Source: Hydractinia symbiolongicarpus | Lineage: Eukaryota; Cnidaria; Hydrozoa; Anthoathecata; Hydractiniidae | Assembly (NCBI RefSeq): GCF_029227915.1 | Contig: NC_079878.1 | Span: forward strand, 744,001-808,000 | Length of the DNA stretch: 64,000 nt | Direction of reading: 5' to 3' | Shown here: one piece after another, positions 50,460-61,922 of the stretch | Position numbering within the stretch: position 1 is the first letter of the stretch | Layout: every line of letters starts with the position of its first letter | The notes under the pieces: generated by a model | Databases searched by the model: none | What the model was told of the DNA's origin: nothing | The model's input: only the letters and a program-made list of their open reading frames with translations | Position numbers and translations under genes: made by a program

Positions 50460-52515
50460 AAAGACGAACCCTCTGATCTCTGATATCAATATGTCAAATC
50501 TCCTACTTTTTCAGTGTCAGACGTCGTAAGATACAATATAATGAAACTTTTACTAGAAGCGGATTTTAAACACACTCTTCTTTGAAGTCAAGAAGCTCAA
50601 TTGCTCTTCACTCCATGTCGCTATATAGTTTACAATTCAAGTCGATCTTTACTCAATCACAACTTCATTTATGGTATCACATAAGCAGATTTAAAGAGAA
50701 CAAAGATTGATTTCCATATCTTGACTGCATGTAAAGTATAATTACTTAATTCCTGTGAGATTATGAACCATACATGGCGTATGGACGCTACGTAACAGTA
50801 CGGTGGACCTTTATAATGGAAATATAATCTTAATTTTCTTGTCAACTAAGTTATTATTAATTTGAATGATTTCTTAAAGAAAGACAAATTAGAGATTAAA
50901 GTTACGATAGTTTTTAATAATTCGATTAAAAATGAGGGAAAGTGATAAAAAACTAACTCTCCAGTATGAAGAAAGTAAAGAGATTTACTTTTATTTTTTT
51001 GATGGTAAAGTTAAAACCTTTAAATGCCAATCGAGGACTTTTAGGAGGATGGATCGGATAAACATATTATTAATATATCGGATAAGATTACAAAATATAA
51101 TTGGTACTATATTCTTTTTTGATAGCATGCTGAGATTTTCAGACAGTTTGAATATTGCCAATTAATTATATTAATATTATTTGACTTAAAATACAGGCAC
51201 GGAGGAGGGTGTTTTTTTTAAAAAAAGGTCACAAGAAACAGGAACGTAGAGTGTATATTCTGAATCCTTAGGCATATAATTAACGTTAATTGTAGGAAAC
51301 GTCAACTAGATTAAGTTTGATCTTTTAATTTCAGCTAGTTCTTTTTTGGTATCTATAAATCTAGTTCCTACTGATTTTTACGATGAACCTGAGGTATAAG
51401 TTCTCGTTTTCATTTTGACAGTTCTCGTTTTCATTTTGACAGTTCTCGTTTTTATATTTATAGTTCTCGTTTTCATTTTTATAGTTCTCGTTTATTTGAC
51501 TGTTCTCGTTTTTATATTTATAGTTCTCGTTTTTATTTTTATAGTTCTCGTTTATATGACTGTTCTCGTTTCTATTTATACAGTTCTCGTTTCTATTTAG
51601 ACAGTTCTCGTTTCTATTTAGAGAGTTCTCGTTTTATTAACAGTTGTCGTCCATATTTAGACAGTTTACTTTTTATTAAAAGTCTTTGTTTATATTCACC
51701 CAGTTCTCGTTAACAGGTCTCGTTCATATTTTGAAAGTTTTCGTTTTTGACAGGACTCATTCTCTTGGCAGTTCGCGCGTTTATTTGCCTCGTTTTTTGC
51801 AGGTTTTGTTTTTATTCAGATAGTTCTCGTTAATATTTTGCCATACTTCCTTTTTATTTTATCAGGCCTCGTTTTCATTTTGAGTGTTCTCATTTATATT
51901 TTGACATTTTTTTTAATAGTTCTTTTTTGTATTTGGCAGTTTTCGTTTTCTTGCAAGCTCTCGTTCCTCGTTTTTTTTTTTTTTTTTTTTTTTTGCGGTC
52001 CTTGTTTTTATTAATTTTAACAGTTGGCGTATGAAGATATATAAAGTACCATGCTGTAAATCAAAAATCATTGAACATCTATGTGTTTATTAAACTTCGC
52101 AACCTCACACCAGAACCCATCAAGTTATTGGAATTTCATCTTGATGTGCATAAGTTGATAGACCCTGGTGACGAGTTTTCACATTTCGCGCGCTTTCTTT
52201 AATGTAATTTTTACCTAAGAGGCTACCCTAGTTAGCGCTAAGGGTCTCAAGTTTGCCTTCTGAATAAAAAAAAAATTATATTTTTTTAATGTAAAGAGAG
52301 AACTGAATTTTTGCCACAACTTACACCCTATCTGGTTTCTAACTGATTGAAATACGCAACTTCAATATCAAACATACTTTAACTCTGTCCTCATTCGACC
52401 TTGTTTAGTAAATAGAGAAACGAAAAGGAAAGAATCAATAAAAGTTAAGTTGGGTATGTATATCATGTACAATAATAATTTCCAGACAGTTAAAATAAGA
52501 TTAAAATATTTTTTC
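50460..52515. other. Region between EF-hand gene 1 and GPCR 1
   Basis: Should hold the EF-hand gene 1 promoter and 5'UTR (minus strand) and the 3'UTR of GPCR 1. It contains a minisatellite (51405-51960), a poly-T run and a decayed MITE near 52101-52180 (right end ACCCTGGTGACGAGTTTT). No further gene was seen. Confidence 0.5.
51405..51960 (+). repeat. 21-bp minisatellite, decaying towards its right side
   Basis: Starts as near-perfect copies of GTTCTCGTTTTCATTTTGAC plus one base, then drifts; about 25 units. A poly-T run of over 20 bases follows at about 51970-51994. Confidence 0.88.
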
Positions 52516-53618
52516 TCAAATAAATGTTTCAGATTCGGCATATGTACTTGCTCGCTGACTGCTTGTGTTAGTATGTGACACAAACAAGGATTTGTGAAGG
52601 GTAAGTGAGGCATTCCAGCTGCTTCGATTGTTTTTGTTCACCGCTAACTTTATACAAACGTCTCGAATAAATCTCAAAAATTCCGTACGCAATGCTTTGT
52701 TTTTCAATCCATACAAGAGAGGATTCGTCGCGATGGATAAGTAATTTATCGCATTCCCAGTCCAGGTTAGTTCTCTAGGATGGCAAATATTGCAAAGAAA
52801 ATTGGTAGTGACCAAAATAATAAATGTCAACCAACAAAAGGAAAACGTCCCGACAAGCATCATCACTGTTTTGGTTGCTTTAATATCAGCAAGAAAGAAG
52901 ATCAATGAAGGATACTGTTGTGATGTTTGGGTTTGATTTCGAATTGCAATTTCATGTTTACTTGCAACTTTGAATAACAATATATTCAGTACGATGATAC
53001 ATAGCAAAGGAGGTAAAAAATTTGCACAGAGTTGATATACAATATAATTGGACGTTATCCGCATCCAGCAAAAACCTTGCTGTGCATAAACAACATCGGT
53101 ACCATCAAAAATAGGAAATATGCCAACCGAAATGGTATAGCACCAAACGAAAGATACAAGAATAACTGTATTGATTCTTGAGAATATTCTACTTTTTTGA
53201 TAAGGCCATTTGATGGTGACAAAACGTTCTATTGTCAACAACAGCAAATTGTAAACGGATAATGGCAACCAAAACATCAAGGTAACTTCTTTAATACCAC
53301 AATACAATTGCCCGTGAGGATAATGTCCAAGTAAAATGAATTCCGCATCAGACGAAACAACCACAACTGTCACGAGAAGATCTGATATTGCTAGATTGAC
53401 GATCAATGCGTTTGCTGTTGTATGTAGCTTTCTTCTGCAGACTATGGTGGTTATCAACAGGACGTTGGTTATTGTACCAACTATGATTAAAATTATAAAG
53501 TATATTGATATTGTTAATGCAAAAGTTTTGTTCAAATCGTGTCCTACTTTAGTTAAGTTCAAAGAATTCGTTGTGGAAATTGTTGGTGATGAGGAGGATG
53601 AAAAGTAGGATGAGGATG

Positions 53619-53649
<31 letters not shown>

Positions 53650-53679
53650 CAGCGATGGCAACACTGTTGTCATTGTCAT
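52516..53679 (-). CDS. Orphan rhodopsin-class (class A) GPCR 1
   Basis: Seven-transmembrane plasma-membrane receptor, ligand unknown, 387 aa in a single coding exon. The N-terminus is a long poly-Ser tract encoded by a microsatellite, followed by NLT and NKT sequons. TM1 is about 56-80 with N72; TM2 has LAISD (D100); C127 and C204 are the likely extracellular disulphide pair. The DRY position reads ERF (151-153). TM6 has FCWL without the usual proline of CWxP; TM7 ends NPLLY (319-323). No lysine sits at the opsin retinal site (Tyr six residues before the NP asparagine), so it is not an opsin. The closest relative in the window is the GPCR at 58656. A splice acceptor (GCGCTGCAG) lies 11 nt before the ATG, pointing to a spliced or trans-spliced leader. 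The class assignment is firm; the subfamily is open. Confidence 0.87.
53600..53650 (+). repeat. (GAT)n microsatellite inside the GPCR 1 coding region
   Basis: GATGATGAT runs mixed with GAG encode, on the minus strand, the N-terminal poly-Ser of GPCR 1. Length variation here would stay in frame. Confidence 0.85.
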
Positions 53680-55375
53680 TATGATAAATCCTGCAGCGCA
53701 AAAACATTTAGCTATTTTTTCTGTAATGCCTAAAAGATCTTTGAAAATAACTCCACATCAAAAACAACACAATTTTTCTTTCATAAATAGCTTCTTCCAA
53801 CTTTAAAAATAAATACATGAGAATGATAATAGGTGCATTGCTTTCTCAGAGAATATAATGACTGGATTACATTTCTCTGTGATAAACAATCAAGTGTTAA
53901 GGAACGCTAACAGCTCGTGAAATTTAAACGACGTACGCAGGTGTTTGTATATAATTTCTTTGCTACAAAATCATTTATATTATCGCAAAAGTCTTTGCAA
54001 CTATGCACTACATGTTAGGTTTTTGTTCCTTTTTTGTTTATATTTATCATATCATTTGTTTTTCATTTTCTTTTATATTTATTTCTTTGAAAAGACATTT
54101 TTATTAAAATTTGGAAGGCAAACAAGTCTGTTTAAATAATATGTTATCTACGTGATTATGATATTGTACTGTTGAAAATCCAAGCTGTTTTTATTCACTT
54201 TTCAGGAATGAGAGAGTGCACGTTAAATGCTCCTAAAAAATATCTTATTTGTCACTGTTCTCGCGCGTTTTTTTTTTGTTTTTTTATAAAGGATGCAAAA
54301 GTTGTTTTTTTTTTATATTACACGCACGAGATTTGTGCTAAATTTATTGCTTTTTGTGAAATTATTTATTGTGTTTTTATACGCATAAACTTGTTAATTT
54401 TTTTCAGCTTTAAAAAAATAATCCCGCCACTCTAATTTTCATGTTTCCGTTAATAACAAGTAAAACCTCGTTTTCATGTTAGTATGTATATTCCGGTTGT
54501 GTATTTTGCGGAATGGAAATGCATATTTTTAGTAACAAGTTTCCCAACTTGTAGCTAGCCACAAGTTTGGCAACCCAGAGAAGTAACGGATTGCTAGCCA
54601 ACCATTCAGTAAAACTTAGAATTAAAAATAAACAGTGGCCTAAATAACACGATTGTATATTTATAGATGTTCCCGTATTAAGCACGAGTAGGCCTCACGC
54701 TCTACGTGGGAGTATCTGGATCTCCTTTTTTGCGTTTTTTTGTAAATACTTTTATATGTTCAGTTTGTCTTTGTTTATTGTGCGCTATATTTTATGAAGT
54801 TTTTGTCCCTTGGGTATAGCGTATTTGTCCTGTTTCGCGTACGTATAAATTTCTGATCGTCAGTGTGTAAAGTATCTGTGCCGTGTGTGTACACATAGAT
54901 GGAATTTGGGAAATTTTGTGTTGTAGTAAGTATATGTTTTTCTCGCGTTTGATATTTATGTAAAATGTATTGTTCGGTATTATTTTTCGGCATTAGTTCT
55001 GTGTTATTTGTCTCTGTAACTTAGTTTTTGTTTGTCTGTAGTGTCGCGAATTGTGAAAGAAAAGTTAATGTTGCACTTTATGTCAGTAAAATCGCCCACC
55101 CTGTAGTCGCTACTACTAAGTTGCGGTAATAACCCATTTGGAAAACAATCAAAACTTAAAACGAGGTTACCGGAAAACTTTGTTTAAATGCAAGGTCAGT
55201 GTTATGTAGAAGAAATTATAAATATGAAATATTTGTAAAGTAGTTTTCTGGCGCTTTCGGTTATTTTTTGGTATCCAATATAATATATTTTGTCCTCAAA
55301 AACGTTCTTCTGCCATAGCTGTGTGTAAGTAAAAAATCAGCAACTCGTTTTGTATATAAGGACAGGTATCTGCAC

Positions 55376-55446
55376 AACCTCGTTCTCATGATTTTTTTTC
55401 TTCATGACGAAGGTTTTTTATAAAGAAAAATCTGAGAACATGGTTG
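55376..55446. mobile_element. MITE, CCTCGTTCCCAGG family, diverged
   Basis: Left end AACCTCGTTCTCATGATTTT, right end AAAATCTGAGAACATGGTT; about 70 bp, nearly a pure hairpin. Confidence 0.6.
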
Positions 55447-57529
55447 GCTCTTGCGGTCAAGAGTCTCGCTTTTAAATAAGCCTCGTTTTGTAGGAAGCGC
55501 CGTTTTTCTGGTAGCATGCGACATGAGTTACTGACTGGGGGTTGTTTTTGTTTTTGACAAAAATTTGGCAAAGTAAACAAAAAGCAAACTAAAAAAACGA
55601 TGACGTTAAAACCACTTTGGTACTGTTCTAGGTTGATTGACCTAAATCGAAAATTTCTTGTTTTCCACACAATTTTGGTACACTTAACATAAAAATCATA
55701 TGGTGACTATAAAATATTGTTTCCTATAACCTAAATTCCATTTTTAGGCTGAATACACCTTTCCCAAATTTTATAAATTAATAACTTCGTCTTTTGTATC
55801 TTTTCTGACTCCGGGACGGCGATATGAACATGGCCCTGGAGGAGGTTGGTCCTATATGAAACCTGATTGGTGCGGATATGTCAAATAATTATTGCGTCAT
55901 ACAAAACATTTTGGCGAGGCGGCGAGTCTATGACGAACAGGAGGAAGCTGTTTGTATTAAACTGGCGAATGAGCTGTATCAGTATCATTTTTTTTTTCAA
56001 AGTGTTAACATGGAAATATTTCAATAGCGGGGAAAGTTTAATAAAAGTAGAAAAGTAGCTAGCTAGCACACTATACCTAGCAAACTATCAAGATAAAACA
56101 AAAGAAAGGAACTCAACTTGTTTCAAAGTGACCAGAACTTCAGTAAAAAAATAAAGTTATTGGCCTGAAACTTGTTATGGTGTACTTTTAAACCAATCTG
56201 ATAAAAGATAATTTTACACAAGGCATAAAACAATACACAGCCATTTAGAAAGGGAAAAGGTAGGAAGGCTTTCTTAAACTATTTCTTGCTAGGCCTTTTT
56301 TAACACGCTAAGTAGAAATATCAGAAAATCGAACTCAATCAAATTTTAAGTCACACTTTGATTGAGCGCTCAATCTGGCAATTGGTAAATCCAGGATGTA
56401 CTGAAGAAAGTGGTAGATACTGAACAGCTCACCACTGTGATATATTATCTCAAAATATTTAATACTAATTACAAAACAGTGAACATAAAAAATAACAAAA
56501 AAGTCTAAACCGAGTATATAGTATATATAGCGTCCCATAACTTCAGTAAAAATTAAAATATCGACTTGAGATTTGGTATGATATGGTTGTAGATTGGTTT
56601 GATGATCATCATACTTTCTGAGTTTCAGAATTCAGCCCTTTTCAGAGACGCCGATAAGCCGTTTTCTACAGCATATCAATTTTGACCAAGATACAGGTTC
56701 AGAAAATTAGCTATTCCACACTCAGGAATAGCTCAGATAAGATTCAACCTAAAATTATGCCAGTAAACGAAAAATTTAGTTGCAAAGAATATCTTTTTGC
56801 TGATATATTTTTGTGATTGGATGCTCTTATGAGAATACTGAATTAATCATCACGGTTAGCTAGTTTGACAAGTATAACAATAAATAGATGTATATATCAA
56901 TTAAAAATCGTTTTTTGAACAGCAGCAGAATTTTGATGAGCTCTAAAAAGTGTGACTTTTTCGGAACTAATTTTGGTCCAAAATCTACAAAATAATTTCC
57001 TTAAATATATAATTATTCCTCAAACATTTTATTTTTTTTACGGTATAGTAATACTTTGCTGTTGTTAAAGTCGTGTATCAATTTTTCCTAAACTATTAAA
57101 GCAGTGATGCATTGAATCGACAAAATAGATCACATTTGGACTTGTCGATTTCAATTTTTAAACCAGCATAATGCTTGTGATAATTGTTTTGATTATTTAT
57201 GTTTTAAACAAAAAAGACTTTATTTTTCTATATCTGTGTGTGCAAAAAAAATGTGAACTTTTTGAGTAAAAAATAAAAAAAAACTGTAAAGCGTTTTAAA
57301 AATAAGTCATTAGGAATAGAAAAAGCAGACTTTATTAGTAATTAGTGGTTTTTGGAGGCACTTAACGAACATAAATATTTATAAAATTAGGTAATTTATT
57401 CTACCTTTTGCTAAAGAACGTAAAGATAAATATCATGTTTAGTATCGACCTCTTTAATTTAGTTTTGAAATAATTAGGAAATTCGGGAAAGGTCTATTAA
57501 CTAAATCAGCTAAATATGATTATGAAATC

Positions 57530-57605
57530 AACCTCGATCCCAGGGCCTGTAGCATTTTTTGATATGTCATATCAAAATAACGCCACAGGAACTGGGGTCA
57601 AGGTT
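57530..57605. mobile_element. MITE, CCTCGTTCCCAGG family
   Basis: Left end AACCTCGATCCCAGGGCCTGT, right end ACAGGAACTGGGGTCAAGGTT. The centre is itself palindromic (TTTTGATATG/CATATCAAAA), so the whole 76 bp is one hairpin. Confidence 0.7.
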
Positions 57606-58655
57606 GATTATAAACTGTCAATTCCTTTCGAGCAAAATGGATAAATATATTATGATTATATCGGAAGTTTAAAATTCGTCTAATACCAGATCGGGGTGAT
57701 TTAGAGTAACAGCCGTAAGAACTGATGCGGTATTTCTTGGACGAAGGAAAGGCTAAAACAGGGCGAAACAGGCAATATCTTGACAAAATAGCTGAAAGGC
57801 AAAATTTCGATTTGAAAATCGTTTTCATTTAAAAACTAGGTGGTAATAATGCCTGCTACCTCAGAAGAAATTGTAAAGTGTGTGTGGTTTGATCTTGAGA
57901 ATTCTTGTTTCGCGTGGATTCTGAAGTAAAACGACAAAAAGACTTGTTTAAAGATTATTTATGGACATTCTTGACTTGTGGACCGACAAAAGGTGTACGG
58001 CAGCACTATTTCGACCTGTAAAACACCAAATACCTAAGACCTTATGACGAGTCCACTTTGGTGGGTACACTGTTAATGCAGCTTTCTGACTGCTTGTGCA
58101 ACAATACGTTTCGCATTTAAAACTGTAATTTATTGTCTTGAGAGGCGGGAAAGTGGCATCTAGCAATTTTAGCGGTAAACATGGAAGAAGATGCAGCTAT
58201 GGGCGTTGCTACGCAGTTTTTTTTACGTTTTGTTGCACATTATAAACCGAAATTTATAATTAGCGCTACTTACTACCGTATTCTAAGATGAATTTGTCGT
58301 CTGAAAATAGGTAAAAGAAATTTTTTGAAATTTAGACTTTTTTTCTAGGGGAACAACCTTAAATGACTACTTAATTGGAAGGTGCTTGAGAGCTTGACGT
58401 GAAACAATATATTAGTTATGGTCATCAATATATCGAAATCTATGTTTTTGGTTCCGCATTATATGTCCCATTTAACGGGGTACTATGCGACATCCATTTT
58501 GCGCTGGTATAGGAAGCGGCTGTAACCAAAAAGAAAGGAGATGTATTTACAGACGGAAATAACCACTATTCAAATTATAGCAAAACGAAAACATTAACAT
58601 GCTAATATAGGAAGGGTTACATATTTACAAAGATCATCTATGTCATGACAAAATA

Positions 58656-59729
58656 TTAACATAAGGATTTCGTGCTTTCAACCGTGTTGGCAGATGTCCT
58701 CGGTGTTCTCGGTAATAATGAATTAGCGGATTCAGGATTAGCGGCGCAATAGAAAGTAGCCGCAGTAAATTCAGAATGTGAATTCGCCTTTTTTGACCAT
58801 TTACTAAAATAGCTAATGCTTGAAATCTTTCGAACCATTTCCTTCCGTATATGTTTATTCCTGAGACCAAACAACAAAGGGTTCAATGCTACGCTTAGGT
58901 AGTTTACTGCATTGCCTGTCCATGTCACTTCCCTTGGATGGCAAATATGGCAGAGGACGTTGGCTGTCACTAAGATGATGAAAGTTAACCAACAGAATGT
59001 GAACACACCAACTAACAACAAAACAGTTTTGGCTGCTTTCATGTTCGCAATATACGACAACATTGACTGGTTTCGCTGTGATGTTTGGATTTGATTTCGA
59101 ATGGCAATTTCATGTTTACTTGCAACTTTGAATAACAGAATATTTAGTATGATGATACATAATAACGGGGCCAGAAAGTTTGCAGAGAGCTGATACAGAA
59201 CGTATTCGAATGGTATCTCCATCCAGCAAAAACCTTGCTCAACAAACACAATGTGAGTTTTGTGCATTAAAGGGTAGATGGCCACCAATAATGTATATGA
59301 CCACGATACGAAAATCAATAACGCAATATTCCGTTTTGAAAATATAATATGTCTTTGGAATGAAAATGTTACCGTTATAAAGCGTTCTAACGTTAATAAC
59401 AACAAGTTAACTACAGATGACGGTAAGGAAAACATTAAAGCAACTTCTTTAAAGCCACAAAGTATGTCTCCATGAGAATAATATCCACGCAATAAGAATT
59501 CCGCATCGAATGGCATGATCAAAGCTGCCATTATTAAATCACACACTGCTAAATTGACAATGAACACATTTGCAATAGTGTGAAGCCTTTTTGCGGCTAC
59601 GATTATGTAAATAAGCGCCATGTTGGATGTTATACCAAGTATGGTTAAGAAGATGAAATATATAGCCATCGATGTTGCAAATGGTGTGCCCAATTTATGG
59701 CCATATGCACCAATCGTGGAATTATTCAT
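58656..59729 (-). CDS. Orphan rhodopsin-class (class A) GPCR 2
   Basis: Seven-transmembrane plasma-membrane receptor paralogous to GPCR 1, 357 aa, one coding exon, ligand unknown. I start at the ATG at 59729 (MNNSTIGAYG, overlapping N-glycosylation sequons). The frame stays open upstream only through a TTG, and that part overlaps a good splice acceptor (TTTTGTGTTTTAG, exon begins 59757). Key residues: D64 in TM2 (LAVCD), C91 and C168 as the disulphide pair, ERF at 115-117 in place of DRY, FCWL in TM6 without proline, and NPLLF at 283-287 where Phe replaces the Tyr of NPxxY. TM5 and loop 3 (LNILLFKVASKHEIAIRNQ) are almost identical to GPCR 1 while the rest is clearly diverged. It is probably a local duplicate: same strand, 5 kb away, with no gene between them. 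Confidence 0.87.
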   Translation of the reverse strand: MNNSTIGAYGHKLGTPFATSMAIYFIFLTILGITSNMALIYIIVAAKRLHTIANVFIVNLAVCDLIMAALIMPFDAEFLLRGYYSHGDILCGFKEVALMFSLPSSVVNLLLLTLERFITVTFSFQRHIIFSKRNIALLIFVSWSYTLLVAIYPLMHKTHIVFVEQGFCWMEIPFEYVLYQLSANFLAPLLCIIILNILLFKVASKHEIAIRNQIQTSQRNQSMLSYIANMKAAKTVLLLVGVFTFCWLTFIILVTANVLCHICHPREVTWTGNAVNYLSVALNPLLFGLRNKHIRKEMVRKISSISYFSKWSKKANSHSEFTAATFYCAANPESANSLLPRTPRTSANTVESTKSLC

Positions 59730-59926
59730 CCCTCTCAAACTTTTTACTGAATCTAGACTAAAACACAAAATCGACAAAATTTATTTAGACAGTACGCAAA
59801 AACAGAAAAAAAAGAATAACTCAAGTCTGCTTTTTTTAAAATGAAGAAAACGAACGCATTAAACGCAAAGAATTCCACATAACAATTCAACACACTAATA
59901 TAACCTGGCTTTTAATGAAGCAAACC

Positions 59927-60016
59927 AACCTAGTTGCCAGGATTTTGTGGCCCCTGATCCGTTATTACGGAGTGGCCAGCTTCATCAACAACGCAAAATG
60001 CCCTGGGAACGAGGTT
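59927..60016. mobile_element. MITE, CCTCGTTCCCAGG family
   Basis: Left end AACCTAGTTGCCAGGATTTT, right end AAATGCCCTGGGAACGAGGTT. The interior GGCCCCTGA and CCGTTA also occurs in the copy at 62834-62920. Confidence 0.75.
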
Positions 60017-60484
60017 AGAAGCAAACCAAACCTCCTGGACGTAAATACAATACAAACTACCCGTTGCCAGATGCTGCACGAAATCTACAACAGCTTAGTA
60101 TAATAAAAAACTAAAATCCATTCACGTTAACCTTTTAGGCTGCTGTGTTTCTTTCTTATCTCAACCGAGATCTGTCTTTCTATTGCTATGACATTGGGAA
60201 GACTATATAATCACAAAATTAAAACGTGATAACGTGACATTAAAGTTATGATGTCGTGTAACCTAAACACCATTCTTTCCGATTACAATGTTTACAAAAA
60301 ATACAGACAGCTATGTAATGAATATAAAATGATTAACTTTATCGTTTGTACGAACGTAGGAACGGAAAGGTTAATATTTTCACATGGCTACATATTTCTT
60401 TCTTTCCGCCTGAGGCTTTTTTTCTACTGGCAGAGATACCTATACTGGGAAAGCTTTCCCACACATCGCAATTTTGGAATATCA
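60017..60484. other. Short non-coding stretch
   Basis: Region upstream of GPCR 2, presumably with its promoter. No feature was recognised. Confidence 0.4.
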
Positions 60485-60795
60485 GAAATTGTCACCATCA
60501 CAACTTATCACCGCTACGATTTGTCACTTTCATGATTTGTCAATTTCATGAATTGTCATCGTCACAACTTGTCACCGTCACGACTTGTCACCGTCACGAC
60601 TTGTCACCGTCACTACATATCATCGTCCCAATTATCGCTGTCTCGACTTGTCACCGTCACAATTATCACTGTCACGACTTGTCACCGTCAGAATTATCAC
60701 TGTCACGACTTGTCACCGTCACAATTATCACTGTCACGACTTTTCGCCGTCAGAGTTATCACCGTCACGACTTTCCACCGTCACTACTTGTCATC
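60485..60795 (+). repeat. 16-bp minisatellite with 32-bp alternation
   Basis: Copies of CGTCACGACTTGTCAC alternate in the middle with CGTCACAATTATCACT, giving a 32-bp higher-order unit; the edges are diverged. Long open frames over it (up to 154 codons) are repeat translation. Confidence 0.88.
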
Positions 60796-61164
60796 TGACC
60801 AGAGGAATGTTCAGGGTGTCTTGAACCTGGACTTTTATTACAGAGCCAAAATACAATTGAGTGTTTTTGGCGGGAAAATGATTTTTGTTGGATTCGAAGC
60901 AAAATACTTGAAAATAACCGTTGTCGTTGTGGAAAATTTGTTTGTCGCTACTTTTTATTTGACTCAAAGACTAACAACGGGAATTATAACAAGTTTTAGT
61001 CGCTATTTTTAGCTTAACGAGATTTCGTGAGTGGCTGAGATTGGCCCTGTTTTAGCCGACAGATCAACGTCTTTTTATAGAGACTAGTCCGTGGTTTGTG
61101 TTTTCGCAACACGACCCAACTTTTTGCCTTATAACAGACAGATGGATCACGGTTATTATTAATA

Positions 61165-61345
61165 TATTAGTAGTTAACCCGTGGAAAAATCCACGAGGTC
61201 GCCCGTCCTTTAAATTAACCCGTTGCAACAAAGTGGACAGAAATATATCGCATTTGGTATTGCTGCGCATTTTTAAAATTTCGTGTTTCCGTTACGGGAC
61301 ACGGCTTTCGCGGACCTACAGACAGACAGGCGACGGCTATTATTA
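61165..61345 (+). repeat. Dispersed hairpin repeat (copy 3)
   Basis: AACCCGTGGAAAAATCCACG followed by GTCGCCCGTCC, then a CAGACAGACAG tail, as in the copy at 6720-6860. No transposase. Confidence 0.55.
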
Positions 61346-61686
61346 AAGAAAAAGAGTGTTTATATTGAGACTACAATCTTGGACATAACATTATGGGAAA
61401 AGGTCGATTTTTGGCTATTTTTTGAACTGGCCAAATGGAATCGCCTTGTCAAAACTCTCAAGCCGACAGGCTGCAAAAGCTTCGCTTTGGGAGGTGTGTA
61501 GGCCAGGTAAATAGCCTCGAATATGCGCTACCGGCAGTTTCTGCCATGTCCGCATTTCGGAACAATCCACACGTCGGCCCGCTAAGGTGCTAAAATTCGG
61601 GGAAACGGCGTGTGCTGACGTCAGCAAAAATTAGTATGGGTTGAGAATTTGAAACTAATGATATCACCTAAGATTCGAAGTCCTAA

Positions 61687-61922
61687 GTCCGTTTGCGATC
61701 ATTGACAAGTTCGTAATACCTTTGTCCGTTTGCGATCAATGACAAGCGAGCTTTGACAAGTTCGTAATACCTTTGTCCGTTTGCGATCATTGACAGGCGA
61801 GCTTTGACAAGTTCGTAATACCTTTGTCCGTTTGCGATCATTGACAAGCGAGCTTTAACAAGTTCGTAATACCTTTGTCCGTTTGCAGTCATTGACAAGT
61901 GAACTTTGAAAATTTTGTAATA
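61687..61922 (+). repeat. 51-bp minisatellite
   Basis: About four and a half copies of a 51-bp unit containing GTCCGTTTGCGATCATTGAC and AAGTTCGTAATACCTTT. The first copy lacks about 14 bp. The minus-strand open frame (RYYELVKARLSMIANGQ repeats) is repeat translation. Confidence 0.9.

Larger units (their letters stand above)
53691..58655. other. Long stretch between the two GPCR genes
   Basis: AT-rich, no recognisable gene. It contains MITEs at 55376-55446 and 57530-57605, a possible further end (AACCTCGTTTTCATG near 54466) and poly-T runs. The upstream leader exon and promoter of GPCR 1 and the 3'UTR of GPCR 2 should lie here. Open frames such as 55386-55670 overlap MITE sequence and have no family resemblance. 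Confidence 0.5.

Noticed and set aside
51415-51600. Hydrophobic repeat frame (VLVFIFIVLVF type)
   Set aside because: Translation of the 21-bp minisatellite at 51405-51960.
59730-59777. Sixteen-residue N-terminal extension of GPCR 2
   Set aside because: It needs a TTG start and overlaps a good splice acceptor; the ATG at 59729 is a better start.
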